Source of the DNA: Desulfomicrobium sp. ZS1
GTDB taxonomy: Bacteria > Desulfobacterota > Desulfovibrionia > Desulfovibrionales > Desulfomicrobiaceae
Length of the DNA: 64,000 nucleotides
Reading direction: 5' to 3'
Assembly: GCF_024204645.1 (NCBI RefSeq)
Contig: NZ_CP100351.1
Span: 1,612,001 to 1,676,000, forward strand
This document shows positions 1 to 8,324 of the stretch, one piece after another. The translations under genes and the position numbers were made by a program. Positions within the stretch are counted from its first letter, which is position 1. Every line of letters starts with the position of its first letter. The notes below the pieces were generated by a model. It did not search any database. It was not told the DNA's origin and was given only the letters and a program-made list of their open reading frames with translations.

Positions 1-1062
1 GCCCAGCGGCGTTTCGTAGGTGCTGGAGATGATGGCCGCATTGAGCGCGGTGCGCAGTTCAGCAGTGTCCATCTCGGCGACCTTCTTGCCGGAGTTCTTC
101 TCGACCTCGCTCAAGGCGTCCACGACAACCTTCACGCTGGTATAGGCCTGGGCCGAGAACTGGGCCGGGTCCTTTTTGAACATTTCCTTGAACACGGGAA
201 CAAAGGCGTTGTTCTCGGCGTTGTCGGCCTTGGGGCTGTAAGCCTGGGCCACGATGACGCCGGTGCATTCCTTGCCGCAGACCGGGTACATGTTCGGGGA
301 GTTGAAACCGTTGCCGCCGACGATGAGGCCCTCGTAGCCGAACTGGCGCAACTGCTTGACCATGTTGCCGCCGTCGGCCGCCAGGCAGCTCATGACCACC
401 ATGTCCACGTTCGCGCCGAGGATGGCCGTGACCTGGGTGGTGAAATCGGTGTCCTTGACGCTGGTCTTTTGCACCATGGCGATATTGAGGCCCTGGTCCT
501 TGATGGCTTCCTGGAAAATGCCGGTCTCGGAGACGTTGAAGGCGTCATCCTGGGCATAGACCACGGCCACGTTCTTGACATTAGGGTTGATGGCCAGCGC
601 CCGCTTCAAGGCGTTGGGGGCGACCAGGGTCATGGGGGCGGAGATGCGGGACACGTATTCGCCGATCTGGGCCACGCCCTTGGCCGTGTTGGACGGGCCG
701 ACCACCGGGACTTTGGCCTGGTTGGCGATGGGGTTGGCGGCGAAAGCCTGCTGGGACAGGGTGGGCCCGATGATGGCCACGACCTTGTCGCGGGAGATCA
801 GGTTCTGAAAGGCGTTGATGGCTCCGGCCTCGTCACCGCCGGTATCCTGGAAAACGAGCTTGATGGGCGTGCCGTTCACGCCGCCCTTCTCGTTGATCAT
901 CTTTTCCGCCACCTTGGCGCCGTTGACCTGCTCTTCGCCGAACAGGGCCACGTTGGTGGTCTGCCCTACGGCGATACCTACAGGAATGGGGCTGCCGACC
1001 GGTTCGGCAAAGGCGGTCTGGGCAAAAAACAGGCTTGCTGCCAGCACTACGAATATGCGCAT
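1..1062 (-). CDS. ABC transporter substrate-binding protein, branched-chain amino acid type (LivK-like), 3' end cut by window
   Basis: Periplasmic binding protein that would deliver a branched-chain or related amino acid to a Liv-type ABC permease. The minus-strand frame opens at ATG 1062 behind a strong GGAGG site and begins with a signal peptide (MRIFVVLAASLFFAQTAFA, then EPVG). The mature part continues VGQTTNVALFGEEQVNGAK and then NEKGGVNG, DTGGDEAGA and AIIGP, all typical of the Peripla_BP_6 (LivJ/LivK) fold. The frame stays open to base 1, so at least 354 residues are present and the C-terminus lies outside the window. The ligand cannot be read from sequence. The permease genes, if linked, would lie beyond the left edge. 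Confidence 0.9.
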   Translation of the reverse strand, partial: MRIFVVLAASLFFAQTAFAEPVGSPIPVGIAVGQTTNVALFGEEQVNGAKVAEKMINEKGGVNGTPIKLVFQDTGGDEAGAINAFQNLISRDKVVAIIGPTLSQQAFAANPIANQAKVPVVGPSNTAKGVAQIGEYVSRISAPMTLVAPNALKRALAINPNVKNVAVVYAQDDAFNVSETGIFQEAIKDQGLNIAMVQKTSVKDTDFTTQVTAILGANVDMVVMSCLAADGGNMVKQLRQFGYEGLIVGGNGFNSPNMYPVCGKECTGVIVAQAYSPKADNAENNAFVPVFKEMFKKDPAQFSAQAYTSVKVVVDALSEVEKNSGKKVAEMDTAELRTALNAAIISSTYETPLG

Positions 1063-1236
1063 GAAATCCTCCGTAAGAATGCGATTTGCAAAGAGAAAAA
1101 ACTATGCAATCGATAAAAGATTGATTGACCTATCAAGGACGGTCAGAGGGTGCAAGCTGAAAATATGCGGTAAAAGGGTACGTATGAAAAAAAGGTTGCC
1201 AAATCGGCCAGATGAACTTTCGCATCGCGCAAAGCG

Positions 1237-2274
1237 TCAGCGAGGCGGCACCGTGAACCACTCCCCCACTTTCGGCAGCAGGAACAACGATTCGTCGATC
1301 CCCCTGGACTGCAAGGCCTGCGACAACTCCCGGCGCGGAGCCGCATAGGCTTCGTCGGCCATGGGAAAAACCTCGTGCTGAGTGCCCATGGCATTCCCCA
1401 GCCCCAGATCCAGGAAGGTCTGAACCGCCTCGGCGGGATTCATATGGGCGTAGCTCATGAACCACTGCGGCTCGTATGCCCCGACCGGCAGCAAACTCAA
1501 GCGCGGCGGGCCATACTTTGCCACAAAATCCTTTGACAGATGCCGTGCGTACCCAGCATCGGCCAGAAAATAGATGGCCCCGCCCGGCGCATCGATGACA
1601 AAAGCCCCCCACAAGGCTTTGAGCCGATCAAAAAGGCCCCGGGCCGACCAATGCTGCATGGGTTCGAGCACAAGCCGCACCTGCTCGTTGAAGATAAAGC
1701 TCTGTCCCCAATCCAAGGTCCGAAGGCGCATATCCGGAACGGCCGACCTGATTGTAGCATCATTGCCCAGAGGTGTCAGGACCAGTGGATTGAAGGCCTG
1801 ATGCAGACGCGCAAGCGTCGGCAGGTCCAAATGATCGTAATGGTTGTGGCTGACCAGTACCAGGTCGATGGGCGGCAGGTCTTCAAATCTCACTCCGGGC
1901 GCGGCCACCCGCTTAGGGCCCGCAAAACTGAACGGGCTGGCCCGCTCGGACCAGATCGGGTCGGTCAGGATATTCAACCCTTGGGTCTGCAGCAGCACCG
2001 TGGCATGACCGACATAGGTCACGCGCAACTCTTCCCCCATGACGCGTTCCGGAGGCAGCGTCGGTTCAACCGCCACATGCTCCGGCCAGTATCCGCGCTC
2101 GGCGGTCAGACGCCACTTCAGAAAATCACCGAAACGATTGGGCATTGATTCCCAGGGATTGTCGAACCTGCTTCCATCGAAATGATCCGAAACAGGGCCG
2201 CGATAATACCCATTGCCGCAACCAAGCAGGAACAGCACGGCAAACAGGAAAAATGCGCTGCCTGCCATAACCAT
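1237..2274 (-). CDS. metallo-beta-lactamase-fold hydrolase, lipoprotein (UlaG/NAPE-PLD-like)
   Basis: A predicted membrane-anchored metal-dependent hydrolase. The signature SHNHYDHLD near residue 140 is the HxHxDH zinc motif of the metallo-beta-lactamase superfamily. VTYVGHATVLLQT followed by LTDPIWSERASP matches the beta-lactamase_B domain 2 family (UlaG, NAPE-PLD-like). Later metal ligands are visible in FLADAGY and the QHW and THQ-type histidines. The N-terminus is a lipoprotein signal with lipobox LLGC. I chose ATG 2274 because a GGACGGAGT site sits just upstream; the frame can also open at GTG 2313. Length is about 345 residues. The substrate is unknown; related proteins hydrolyse phosphodiester lipids or lactones. 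It stands alone between unrelated genes. Confidence 0.85.
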   Translation of the reverse strand: MVMAGSAFFLFAVLFLLGCGNGYYRGPVSDHFDGSRFDNPWESMPNRFGDFLKWRLTAERGYWPEHVAVEPTLPPERVMGEELRVTYVGHATVLLQTQGLNILTDPIWSERASPFSFAGPKRVAAPGVRFEDLPPIDLVLVSHNHYDHLDLPTLARLHQAFNPLVLTPLGNDATIRSAVPDMRLRTLDWGQSFIFNEQVRLVLEPMQHWSARGLFDRLKALWGAFVIDAPGGAIYFLADAGYARHLSKDFVAKYGPPRLSLLPVGAYEPQWFMSYAHMNPAEAVQTFLDLGLGNAMGTQHEVFPMADEAYAAPRRELSQALQSRGIDESLFLLPKVGEWFTVPPR

Positions 2275-2340
2275 ACTCCGTCCATGACGGTTCCTGTGGG
2301 GAGGATTATGCACTCAAAAAACTCCTGGGCAAAATGAGAC

Positions 2341-2592
2341 TCAAAAGAACCGTCTGTATGGGATCATCCAGCAAAGACAGGACACGATCCAGACAATACT
2401 GCCTAAAACAGTCAAGAAATCGCCACTCTGCACTCCGGAAACGAAAACTATGACGCTGGACACGCAAAAACCTGACAAAGCAAAAAATTCCAACTTCCAG
2501 TCATTAGCGTATTTCCTATTTGCAATTTTCGTTTCATTCCTCAGAACATTATCCTTGGAATGTGTTTTTTGATTATTTGATATGCGATTCAT
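2341..2592 (-). CDS. small hypothetical membrane protein, 83 residues
   Basis: A short frame whose C-terminal half is clearly hydrophobic, with two predicted membrane segments (around residues 36-52 and 58-76) and a basic end (PYRRFF). The first 30 residues are polar. No family is recognised. There is no good ribosome binding site before ATG 2592, and the base composition is lower in GC than the neighbouring hydrolase gene, so this could be a decayed or recently acquired gene. The alternation of two helices separated by a short loop argues that it is, or was, a real membrane protein. Confidence 0.45.
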   Translation of the reverse strand: MNRISNNQKTHSKDNVLRNETKIANRKYANDWKLEFFALSGFCVSSVIVFVSGVQSGDFLTVLGSIVWIVSCLCWMIPYRRFF

Positions 2593-2691
2593 AAAAGCGC
2601 CGTACAGAGGACATAGCTAAAAGTCATTTCCTCGACCGCAAGCCCGGCAGTTCATGTCGGCCTTAAACCTGCCTGAGTGAATCCTTTGTTT

Positions 2692-2850
2692 TCAAATGGT
2701 TGAAAAATAATCATGGAAAGAACCGTCGTCCTCGACGGCGTTTTGCCGTGGATTAGCGAAAAACACCCCGGTCAGGAGGACGGTCCATGAAAGCGGAATC
2801 GCCACGGCGATCGCGATGAGAGCATCCGGCAATACGCCGAATTCGCGCAT
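2692..2850 (-). CDS. small membrane protein, 52 residues
   Basis: A short frame that reads MREFGVLPDALIAIAVAI and continues PLSWTVLLTGVFFANP before a polar acidic tail. It has one long hydrophobic segment (about residues 6-36), a GAGGGTACG ribosome site directly before the ATG, and GC-rich third positions like the chromosomal backbone although it sits at the edge of AT-rich DNA. These features together support a real single-pass membrane protein. No family is recognised and the neighbours give no functional clue. Confidence 0.55.
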   Translation of the reverse strand: MREFGVLPDALIAIAVAIPLSWTVLLTGVFFANPRQNAVEDDGSFHDYFSTI

Positions 2851-3645
2851 CGTACCCTCAGAAACTCAGACTAACTGGCCCTCATTGGTGCCTTGATGAG
2901 GGAACATGTTCATTGTTCCTGTTGTCCTAGCTCAAACTGCCGAATTACAGGAAAATACCCAAACGCATCTATCATAGAATAATAAAAAAAAACACATATG
3001 AAAATTTAGATTGTAACTAATTGATTTATCAATGATATAAAAAATTGTAAATTTTTACAAAAAAATAAAAAAATATTGCAATAAAAATAAATTTGATGTT
3101 ATAATCAAATTATTAAATAATTTTAATATAAATTATTGACATCTACTTTTCTGTATATACAAAATTTTTAAAAAATTATCATTTTTTTACAACATATTAT
3201 TTTTTTCGCATGGCATTTTTAAATGTTACATTCAGTGTATGTAATAAAAACTCGCTATGATCCGAAAAATCATTATCTCAACTCCTTCGACCCGTCAGAA
3301 AAACCCTTCCTCTGATTCCACACGCTCTCTCTTGAGTAGCCAAGACAGCTTTTATCTTAAAAATCAATACAACAATACTTTATTGACGACCTGTACTATC
3401 TACTATCCACGAAATTATTAACGCAATGCCACCTTCTTCATATTTATACTTGCACATATGACTCACAAAATGACTTTAGATAAAGCTGTCTTCATCATTC
3501 TACCCCTTTTTTTCTTTAAACCATGCATCAATTAATTAAATTAACATAAATTATAACTCTAAAATAAAAGAATTTACTATTTGAATTCATATCATATGAA
3601 TACATAGAAATATTCTTGAAATCATATTAAAATAGGAGGTGGAAG
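2851..3645. other. AT-rich gene-free stretch at the left edge of an accessory island
   Basis: No credible gene is seen here. Bases 2879-2902 form a 7-bp inverted repeat (CCCTCAT and ATGAGGG) followed by a GAACATGTTC palindrome at about 2903-2912. From about 2960 the sequence becomes extremely AT-rich, with long A and T runs, in sharp contrast to the flanking chromosome. This composition suggests horizontally acquired DNA or a silenced promoter region for the secreted-protein genes that follow. Confidence 0.6.
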
Positions 3646-3690
3646 ATGAAAAATATTTCATTCTTATATTGTGGTTATATACATATTTAA
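3646..3690 (+). other. 14-codon ORF behind a consensus Shine-Dalgarno
   Basis: The sequence AGGAGGTGGAAG immediately precedes ATG 3646, an almost perfect ribosome site. The reading frame is only MKNISFLYCGYIHI before TAA. It may be a leader peptide for the gene starting at 3805, or the truncated start of a lost gene in this AT-rich region. The site itself is certain; its function is inference. Confidence 0.25.
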
Positions 3691-3804
3691 AATGATATTC
3701 GACTTGTATCTCATGAATAATCAACTTATTCGTTTTAATATGTAATAACCTATAGCGAATGTAATATTGTTTATTTAATTATTATAGTTACAGGAGTTAT
3801 TACC

Positions 3805-4221
3805 ATGTACAAATATTTAATTATAATTATTTTTATTTTTATCCCAATAAATGTGTTTCCATTTGAGCAGGACAATCAAATTAAGATAAAAGATGGGGCT
3901 GAAGTGCGTTGTATGTCAGGATTAGTCGATGAAGAATTTGCAGAGTCAAATTATGTAGGTGATTATGTATTTGGCACTAATGATTGCGTAACCATTCAGG
4001 ACGACCGTACTCAGAGTGGCCACCTCATATTGCACGCAAACTGCTTAGGATTGCACTGTCCATTGTATCGTTTCAGTAAATTTATATATGTCTATGGAAA
4101 ATATCCTGATTCCCCAGAACCTGTGCTTGGAACTGTCACATTTCTTTCAGACGGATCATATGTCAATCAAATGATATTGCAGCATGATTCCAAAAATGCA
4201 TTTTTTCCGAGGAAGAAATGA
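3805..4221 (+). CDS. hypothetical secreted protein, 138 residues
   Basis: Starts at ATG 3805 behind CAGGAG with a clear signal peptide (MYKYLIIIIFIFIPINVFP), so the product is exported. The mature part of about 118 residues has four cysteines spread over its first two thirds (VRCMSG, TNDCVT, HANCLG, LHCPL), compatible with disulfides in the periplasm. No domain is recognised. Codon use is AT-rich, matching the island and unlike the chromosome. It lies 100 bases before the HAF-repeat gene on the same strand, so the two may be expressed together and share an extracytoplasmic role. Confidence 0.65.
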   Translation: MYKYLIIIIFIFIPINVFPFEQDNQIKIKDGAEVRCMSGLVDEEFAESNYVGDYVFGTNDCVTIQDDRTQSGHLILHANCLGLHCPLYRFSKFIYVYGKYPDSPEPVLGTVTFLSDGSYVNQMILQHDSKNAFFPRKK

Positions 4222-4321
4222 TCATTTTCAGATCGAAAATATCTATTTTGTGCGATTGACCCATAACATCTGTTATATTCTTAACGATGCATAAAATACC
4301 TATTCATGTAAGGAGATTATT

Positions 4322-5367
4322 ATGCGAAAATATATGTATTTTTTTTATGGATTATTGCTGCAACACTCTTCTTGCATATTCAGGCACTGGCGGATTCTTG
4401 CTTAAAGACGATGGATCTGGAATCTATGGACGGTACTTCTTTCTTTGCCTACAAAATCAACGCCAACGGCCAGGTAGTAGGCGAATGCTGGTGCGCGGCC
4501 CAAAGTAAGGCAGCCCTATGGGACCCTGCGAACGGCATGAGGGATATTGGGGCTCTTCCCGGCTCGATCTGCAGTAACGCATACGGCATCAATAACATTG
4601 GCCAGGTTGTGGGTGGTTGCCGCACGGACAGCGGAAATCGGGCTTTTCTCTGGGACCCGGTGAATGGAATGCGAGATCTGGGGAATCTACCTGGCGCAAC
4701 CCACAACATCGCTTACGACATCAACAGTTACGGCCAAGTGGTCGGCTCCAGCGGTATCCCCACGGAAAAGAGAGCCTTCCTTTGGGATCCCGCTACCGGA
4801 ATGAAAGATCTCGGCACGCTCCCGGACGGTAGCCAGAGTAGAGCCTATGGCGTCAACGACAATGCTCAGGTTGTGGGTTTCAGTGGCAATTCGGAGTGGA
4901 GCCGGGCATTTTTGTGGGATGAAAAATACGGAATGATGGATTTGGGTTGTCTTCCGGGCGGAACCGAGAGCAAGGCCTACGGCATTAACAACAACGGCCA
5001 GATAGTCGGATTCAGCTCCACACCAGCAGGGAACAGGGCATTTCTCTGGGATCCGGCAAGCGGAATGAAAAACCTCGGCACTCTTCCTGACGGGATTGAA
5101 AGCAGGGCCCTTGGAATTACCGATGACGGACAGGTGGTTGGTTTCAGCGTTTGCACGTCGGGACGCAGGGCGTTTATCTGGGATTCCGTGAACGGTATGC
5201 GGGATTTGAACGTCCTGCTCAAAGAGGAATGTCAAAAAACCGGCCGCATGTTCACCGATGCCCGGGCCATCAAGAAAGGCACAAAGGGTAAAACTCTTAT
5301 AGCCACCCGGCATGACGATGGAGGCTGCATTGTCGAGAGCATTAAAATGAGCAGCTTGGACAACTGA
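4322..5367 (+). CDS. HAF-repeat extracytoplasmic protein, signal peptide disrupted by a frameshift at a T8 tract
   Basis: The main frame (4372-5367) contains five full copies and one partial copy of a 44-residue HAF-type repeat with the pattern AFLWDPxxGMxDLGxLPG then AYGINNxGQVVG. Such repeats build extracellular beta-rich, probably propeller-like, proteins of unknown function. The only good start (AAGGAG then ATG 4322) is in another frame and stops after 27 codons. If the eight Ts at 4339-4346 were nine, the product would begin MRKYMYFFLWIIAATLFL and run through an ALA-DSC cleavage site straight into the repeats. As it stands, translation would need a weak internal start or ribosomal or polymerase slippage. 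It may be an off phase variant, a pseudogene or a sequencing error. A strong terminator follows. Confidence 0.7.
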
Positions 5368-5436
5368 AGTTCAGACATTTGTAAAACCGATTTATTACAT
5401 CTACCTGATACGCATTGAGCATAAAGCAGCATGAAA

Positions 5437-5473
5437 CAGCCCCGGTTTACTTTTTTCAACCGGGGCTGTTTTT
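5437..5473 (+). terminator. rho-independent terminator after the HAF-repeat gene
   Basis: CAGCCCCGGTT (5437-5447) and AACCGGGGCTG (5458-5468) form a perfect 11-bp stem with a T-rich loop, followed by TTTTTC. It ends plus-strand transcription before the CRISPR remnant. Confidence 0.85.
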
Positions 5474-5497
5474 CTGTAAAATCAGTGTATGCAATAA

Positions 5498-5588
5498 GTT
5501 TCAACCCCCACCCCACGAAGGGGCGACCAGTAATCGCTACACCCGCCTCCATCAAAGTTTCAATCCACGCTTCGTTTTGTGAAGTGAC
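5498..5588 (-). CRISPR. vestigial type I-C CRISPR array: two divergent repeats and one spacer
   Basis: Repeat A (5498-5527, 30 nt) and repeat B (5557-5588, 32 nt) each begin GTTTCAAYCC on the plus strand and end in GCGAC or GTGAC. On the minus strand this is the classic type I-C repeat shape, GTCGC then a short stem, ending GTGGATTGAAAC. A 29-nt spacer (5528-5556) separates them. The repeats differ from each other in the stem and in length, so the array is degenerate. It lies 74 bases past the cas7 stop, in the same orientation as the cas operon, where an I-C array is expected. Two repeats with one short spacer suggest a decayed and non-adapting locus. Confidence 0.6.
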
Positions 5589-5606
5589 ATTAATGTAAAA
5601 ACGCAG

Positions 5607-5616
5607 TCACCTCCTT
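5607..5616 (-). promoter_or_regulatory. orphan Shine-Dalgarno between cas7 and the CRISPR remnant
   Basis: On the minus strand AAGGAGGTGA lies about 45 bases after the cas7 stop, but the reading that follows (GTG ACT GCG TTT TTA CAT TAA) encodes only six residues. In complete I-C operons cas4 starts here. The site is probably what is left of the cas4 translation start after deletion of cas4-cas1-cas2. Confidence 0.35.
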
Positions 5617-5662
5617 ATGTTGAAATTTGGCAATGATACAAAATAACATTGCGTTTTCTATA

Positions 5663-6541
5663 CTACGTCCTTTCCAGCAGGGTAACACCGCCAGGAATAT
5701 GTCTCTCGATTCGCACTGTATAGTCCGAATATGAACGCGCAGGCGCCATCTCGTTGCTTCCAGCTGATTCAACCTTGATTGCGTTGAACAGCTCATGGGC
5801 ATGGGCATTGCCCAGTTTGTGGTCATGTCTGAAAATATAGAGCTTCCTGGCAGCCATTTTGCCCCGAGCGGCAGATCGGTCATGCTCGAACATGTTGACA
5901 AGGGCTTCCCATAGCAACTCAATGTCTTCATTGGAAAATCCGGTTTTAGCGGCCAGCGCTGGGGAGACGAAGCCTTCCATGCGATACAGGGCATAAGGGA
6001 TGACATACTTGCTGCCCATCGTCTTGTTTTCGCCGTACTGCGCATCAGCTTCTTTGCTGGTGGTGACGGCCATGCGGGTGATCTTGACCTCCTGCGGAAC
6101 AATGGCGTCCACACTGCGGGCAAAGGTGAATTGCACCGGACCGCGCACCTGGCCGCAATTCACATTGGTGTTCATGACCGCTCCGAAAGTTCGGACGTCA
6201 TAGAAATTGGCACACATCCACTCCGTCAGCCGTCTTGAATCGTCTCCACATTTTGGCGGTTTCCGGCACTGCGGTTCGAGATCGCAGGCCAGATAAGCCA
6301 TGCGGTGCTGATCGTTAAGAATGGCTTTTTCTCGGACATATATATTGAAACCTTCCTGACCGTCTTTACACAACTCCACATAATTGCGCACTTTGCGCTT
6401 CAAACATACGTCCGTAACAAGCCCGAATCCCGTCTCCGGGTCTATGCGAGGCATATTTCCCGCGTCAGGATCTCCGTTGGGGTTGCCGTACTCCACGTCG
6501 AAGAAGAATACGAAATCATAACGGTTTTCAATTATAGCCAT
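5663..6541 (-). CDS. cas7: type I-C CRISPR Cascade backbone protein Cas7 (Csd2)
   Basis: Cas7 forms the filament of the Cascade complex along the crRNA spacer. The 292-residue product starts MAIIENRYDFVFFFDVEYGN followed by PNGDPDAGNMPRIDPETG, the hallmark Csd2 N-terminus, and contains the GQVRGPVQFTFARSVD motif of the RAMP core. The start at 6541 has an AGGAG site and overlaps the cas8c end by 14 bases, indicating translational coupling; the open frame extends upstream to 6916 but that part is inside cas8c. Length is normal for the family and no internal stop is seen, so the gene looks intact although the surrounding system is incomplete. An Asn/His-rich C-terminal part (RHDHKLGNAHAHELF) is normal. 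Confidence 0.92.
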   Translation of the reverse strand: MAIIENRYDFVFFFDVEYGNPNGDPDAGNMPRIDPETGFGLVTDVCLKRKVRNYVELCKDGQEGFNIYVREKAILNDQHRMAYLACDLEPQCRKPPKCGDDSRRLTEWMCANFYDVRTFGAVMNTNVNCGQVRGPVQFTFARSVDAIVPQEVKITRMAVTTSKEADAQYGENKTMGSKYVIPYALYRMEGFVSPALAAKTGFSNEDIELLWEALVNMFEHDRSAARGKMAARKLYIFRHDHKLGNAHAHELFNAIKVESAGSNEMAPARSYSDYTVRIERHIPGGVTLLERT

Positions 6542-8324
6542 GCGGCGGCTCCTGTTTTCTTTTCCTGTAATAATCGTTCTTTTGCTGGTAATATCCGATG
6601 TTGAAAACACCTTGTTCCTGCAAAGTGAGATGGTTTGGAAAATTAGCGATGGCCTGCGACACGTCTCGAATTTTCTTGGCGTGCGCATTTCCGAATTTAG
6701 CGGTTTTAACGTGCTGACGGGAAAACCCCAAAAGTTGTGGGAATACACGAAAAGGCGTTGCGGACGCGGCATTGAAGTATCGGTCGCAAAAAGCTCCGCC
6801 GAATTCGGAGCCAAGCGCATCCTGCTGCGTTTTTTCCAATATCGCAAACAACCTGCCAAGAAGATAGGGAATATCCGTCCGGATTTCATCAAGAGAGGCA
6901 TGAATATTCCCTGCAATTTCAGGGCAATTTCGTAGCAGGCAGGCTTTCAGAGTGGCTACTCGTAAATATGTGACCTGCTTGTCAGTACGGATACGGCTCA
7001 GCACGACGGAAAACAGAGATTTTGGATAGCGGATTCCGGTAAGAATACTGCGAACAAGAGCCCCGCCCAGAATAGGCGGGACGGTATCGAACAGATTGAC
7101 ATGCGAGTTTTTTTGGCCCTGGTGGCTCGCAGTTGCGCAGAGCAACTGCCGAATGGAAGGGAACTGCGGCTGTGATGAGTGCTGTCTTTCAATGGAAATG
7201 TCGGCGTAATGCCGTCCGACCTTGTGCACAAGTTCTCCAAGAAAGTCGCAATACCAGAAGCGGACCGCGAGGCGCGCCTTGTTCGCCTGAAGACCGAGGA
7301 TGTAGCATCGCGTATCGAGGAGCGACCTGTCACCGGGGAAGGAAAATTCAGATTCTCCAGTGCTCAGGGCCATGAGCATTTCACGAACCGCTTGGACGGT
7401 TTTTTCGTCCCTTTTATGCGGCCATTCTTCTTCACCCGGAGCGTCTTTCTCAAACTCCGGCGCCAAAAGGGTGCGAATCACCGCTTCCGCTCCGGGGCTG
7501 TCCGCCCAGAAGACGGTTGTCGCATCGCCAATCTGGATGCTGTGCCCATTGTCCCTGTGAAGCAGATGGTTGAGCGCAGTCGTGTATGCGAAGGCCGCCT
7601 CTTCACCGACGGGAGCATTGTAGCTCTGCTCCTTGCCGTAGGAAGAGAAAGCATCCTTGTTGAACGATACAAGCGCCGCGCCCGTGGTTTGCGAGTTCTT
7701 GACCTCTTTGAGAGGTTGATGGATCCGGGCGATGTGTTGCTCACAACCCGTGACGAGGCATTTTGCCTTGACCTTGAGCTTGCCGCGCCTCCAGGTCAGC
7801 CAGTTATCCTCCCAGTACTTCCTGAAAGCCGGTCGTTCATGGACCAGACAGACATCACCCCGTAGTTTGAAGGCAATAGTCCCTGAGGCAAGGTCATCCC
7901 ATTCATTCCAGATCAGCGCCGTCCTTGGGTCCCAGTCCTGCAGAAATCTATGCACGGCGAGAATGCCCGCATCCTGCGTCTGGAAGTTTAAATCCGCAAC
8001 GAGACTGCGAAATTCCCGCCCATGCTCCGGAGTCAGCGTGTTCCCTTCAATGCCGAGAGCGTATTTCGGTTTGTCGACAAGCACATAAGCTGCAATGTTC
8101 GATTTTCGGCACACGGCTTCCAGCGTCCAGGGAACCATGCTGCGCTGACCTCTGCTTCCACTTTTTCCGCTGTCACCCAGAGGAATGAGGCACTCCAGCT
8201 CCCCCTGTTCCGAAATTTCAACAACATGGGTAATGCGCTGATACGTATAGCCGGGAAAGGGAATGTCGGAGCGCCCGTTGTTGAGCATCCGCACATAATA
8301 TTCGTTCAGGGCCGAAAGGATCAT
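6528..8324 (-). CDS. cas8c: type I-C CRISPR Cascade large subunit Cas8c (Csd1)
   Basis: Cas8c recognises the PAM and anchors the crRNA 5' handle in type I-C Cascade. The 598-residue product begins MILSALNEYYVRML, has the typical SRGQRSMVPWTLEAVCRKSNIAAYVLVDKPKYALG block, GAALVSFNKDAFSSYGKEQSYNAPV, and a C-terminal helical region. The start codon at 8324 overlaps the cas5c stop as ATGA. In this family an internal start yields the small subunit Cas11c. I see no ATG in the last 200 codons; a GTG at 7004 (before LSRIRTDK) is the best placed candidate, without a strong ribosome site. The gene looks full length. Confidence 0.92.
   Translation of the reverse strand: MILSALNEYYVRMLNNGRSDIPFPGYTYQRITHVVEISEQGELECLIPLGDSGKSGSRGQRSMVPWTLEAVCRKSNIAAYVLVDKPKYALGIEGNTLTPEHGREFRSLVADLNFQTQDAGILAVHRFLQDWDPRTALIWNEWDDLASGTIAFKLRGDVCLVHERPAFRKYWEDNWLTWRRGKLKVKAKCLVTGCEQHIARIHQPLKEVKNSQTTGAALVSFNKDAFSSYGKEQSYNAPVGEEAAFAYTTALNHLLHRDNGHSIQIGDATTVFWADSPGAEAVIRTLLAPEFEKDAPGEEEWPHKRDEKTVQAVREMLMALSTGESEFSFPGDRSLLDTRCYILGLQANKARLAVRFWYCDFLGELVHKVGRHYADISIERQHSSQPQFPSIRQLLCATASHQGQKNSHVNLFDTVPPILGGALVRSILTGIRYPKSLFSVVLSRIRTDKQVTYLRVATLKACLLRNCPEIAGNIHASLDEIRTDIPYLLGRLFAILEKTQQDALGSEFGGAFCDRYFNAASATPFRVFPQLLGFSRQHVKTAKFGNAHAKKIRDVSQAIANFPNHLTLQEQGVFNIGYYQQKNDYYRKRKQEPPHGYN

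Noticed and set aside
2700-2960. Hairpin and palindrome before the AT-rich region considered as an attachment site
   Set aside because: No integrase, no duplicated partner sequence and no tRNA nearby.
3257-3421. A 54-codon frame in the AT-rich region
   Set aside because: No ribosome site, Ser/Thr/Asn-rich low-complexity composition and no hydrophobic or domain pattern.
5590-6123. A 177-codon minus-strand frame overlapping cas7
   Set aside because: It lies in a second frame of the well supported cas7 gene.
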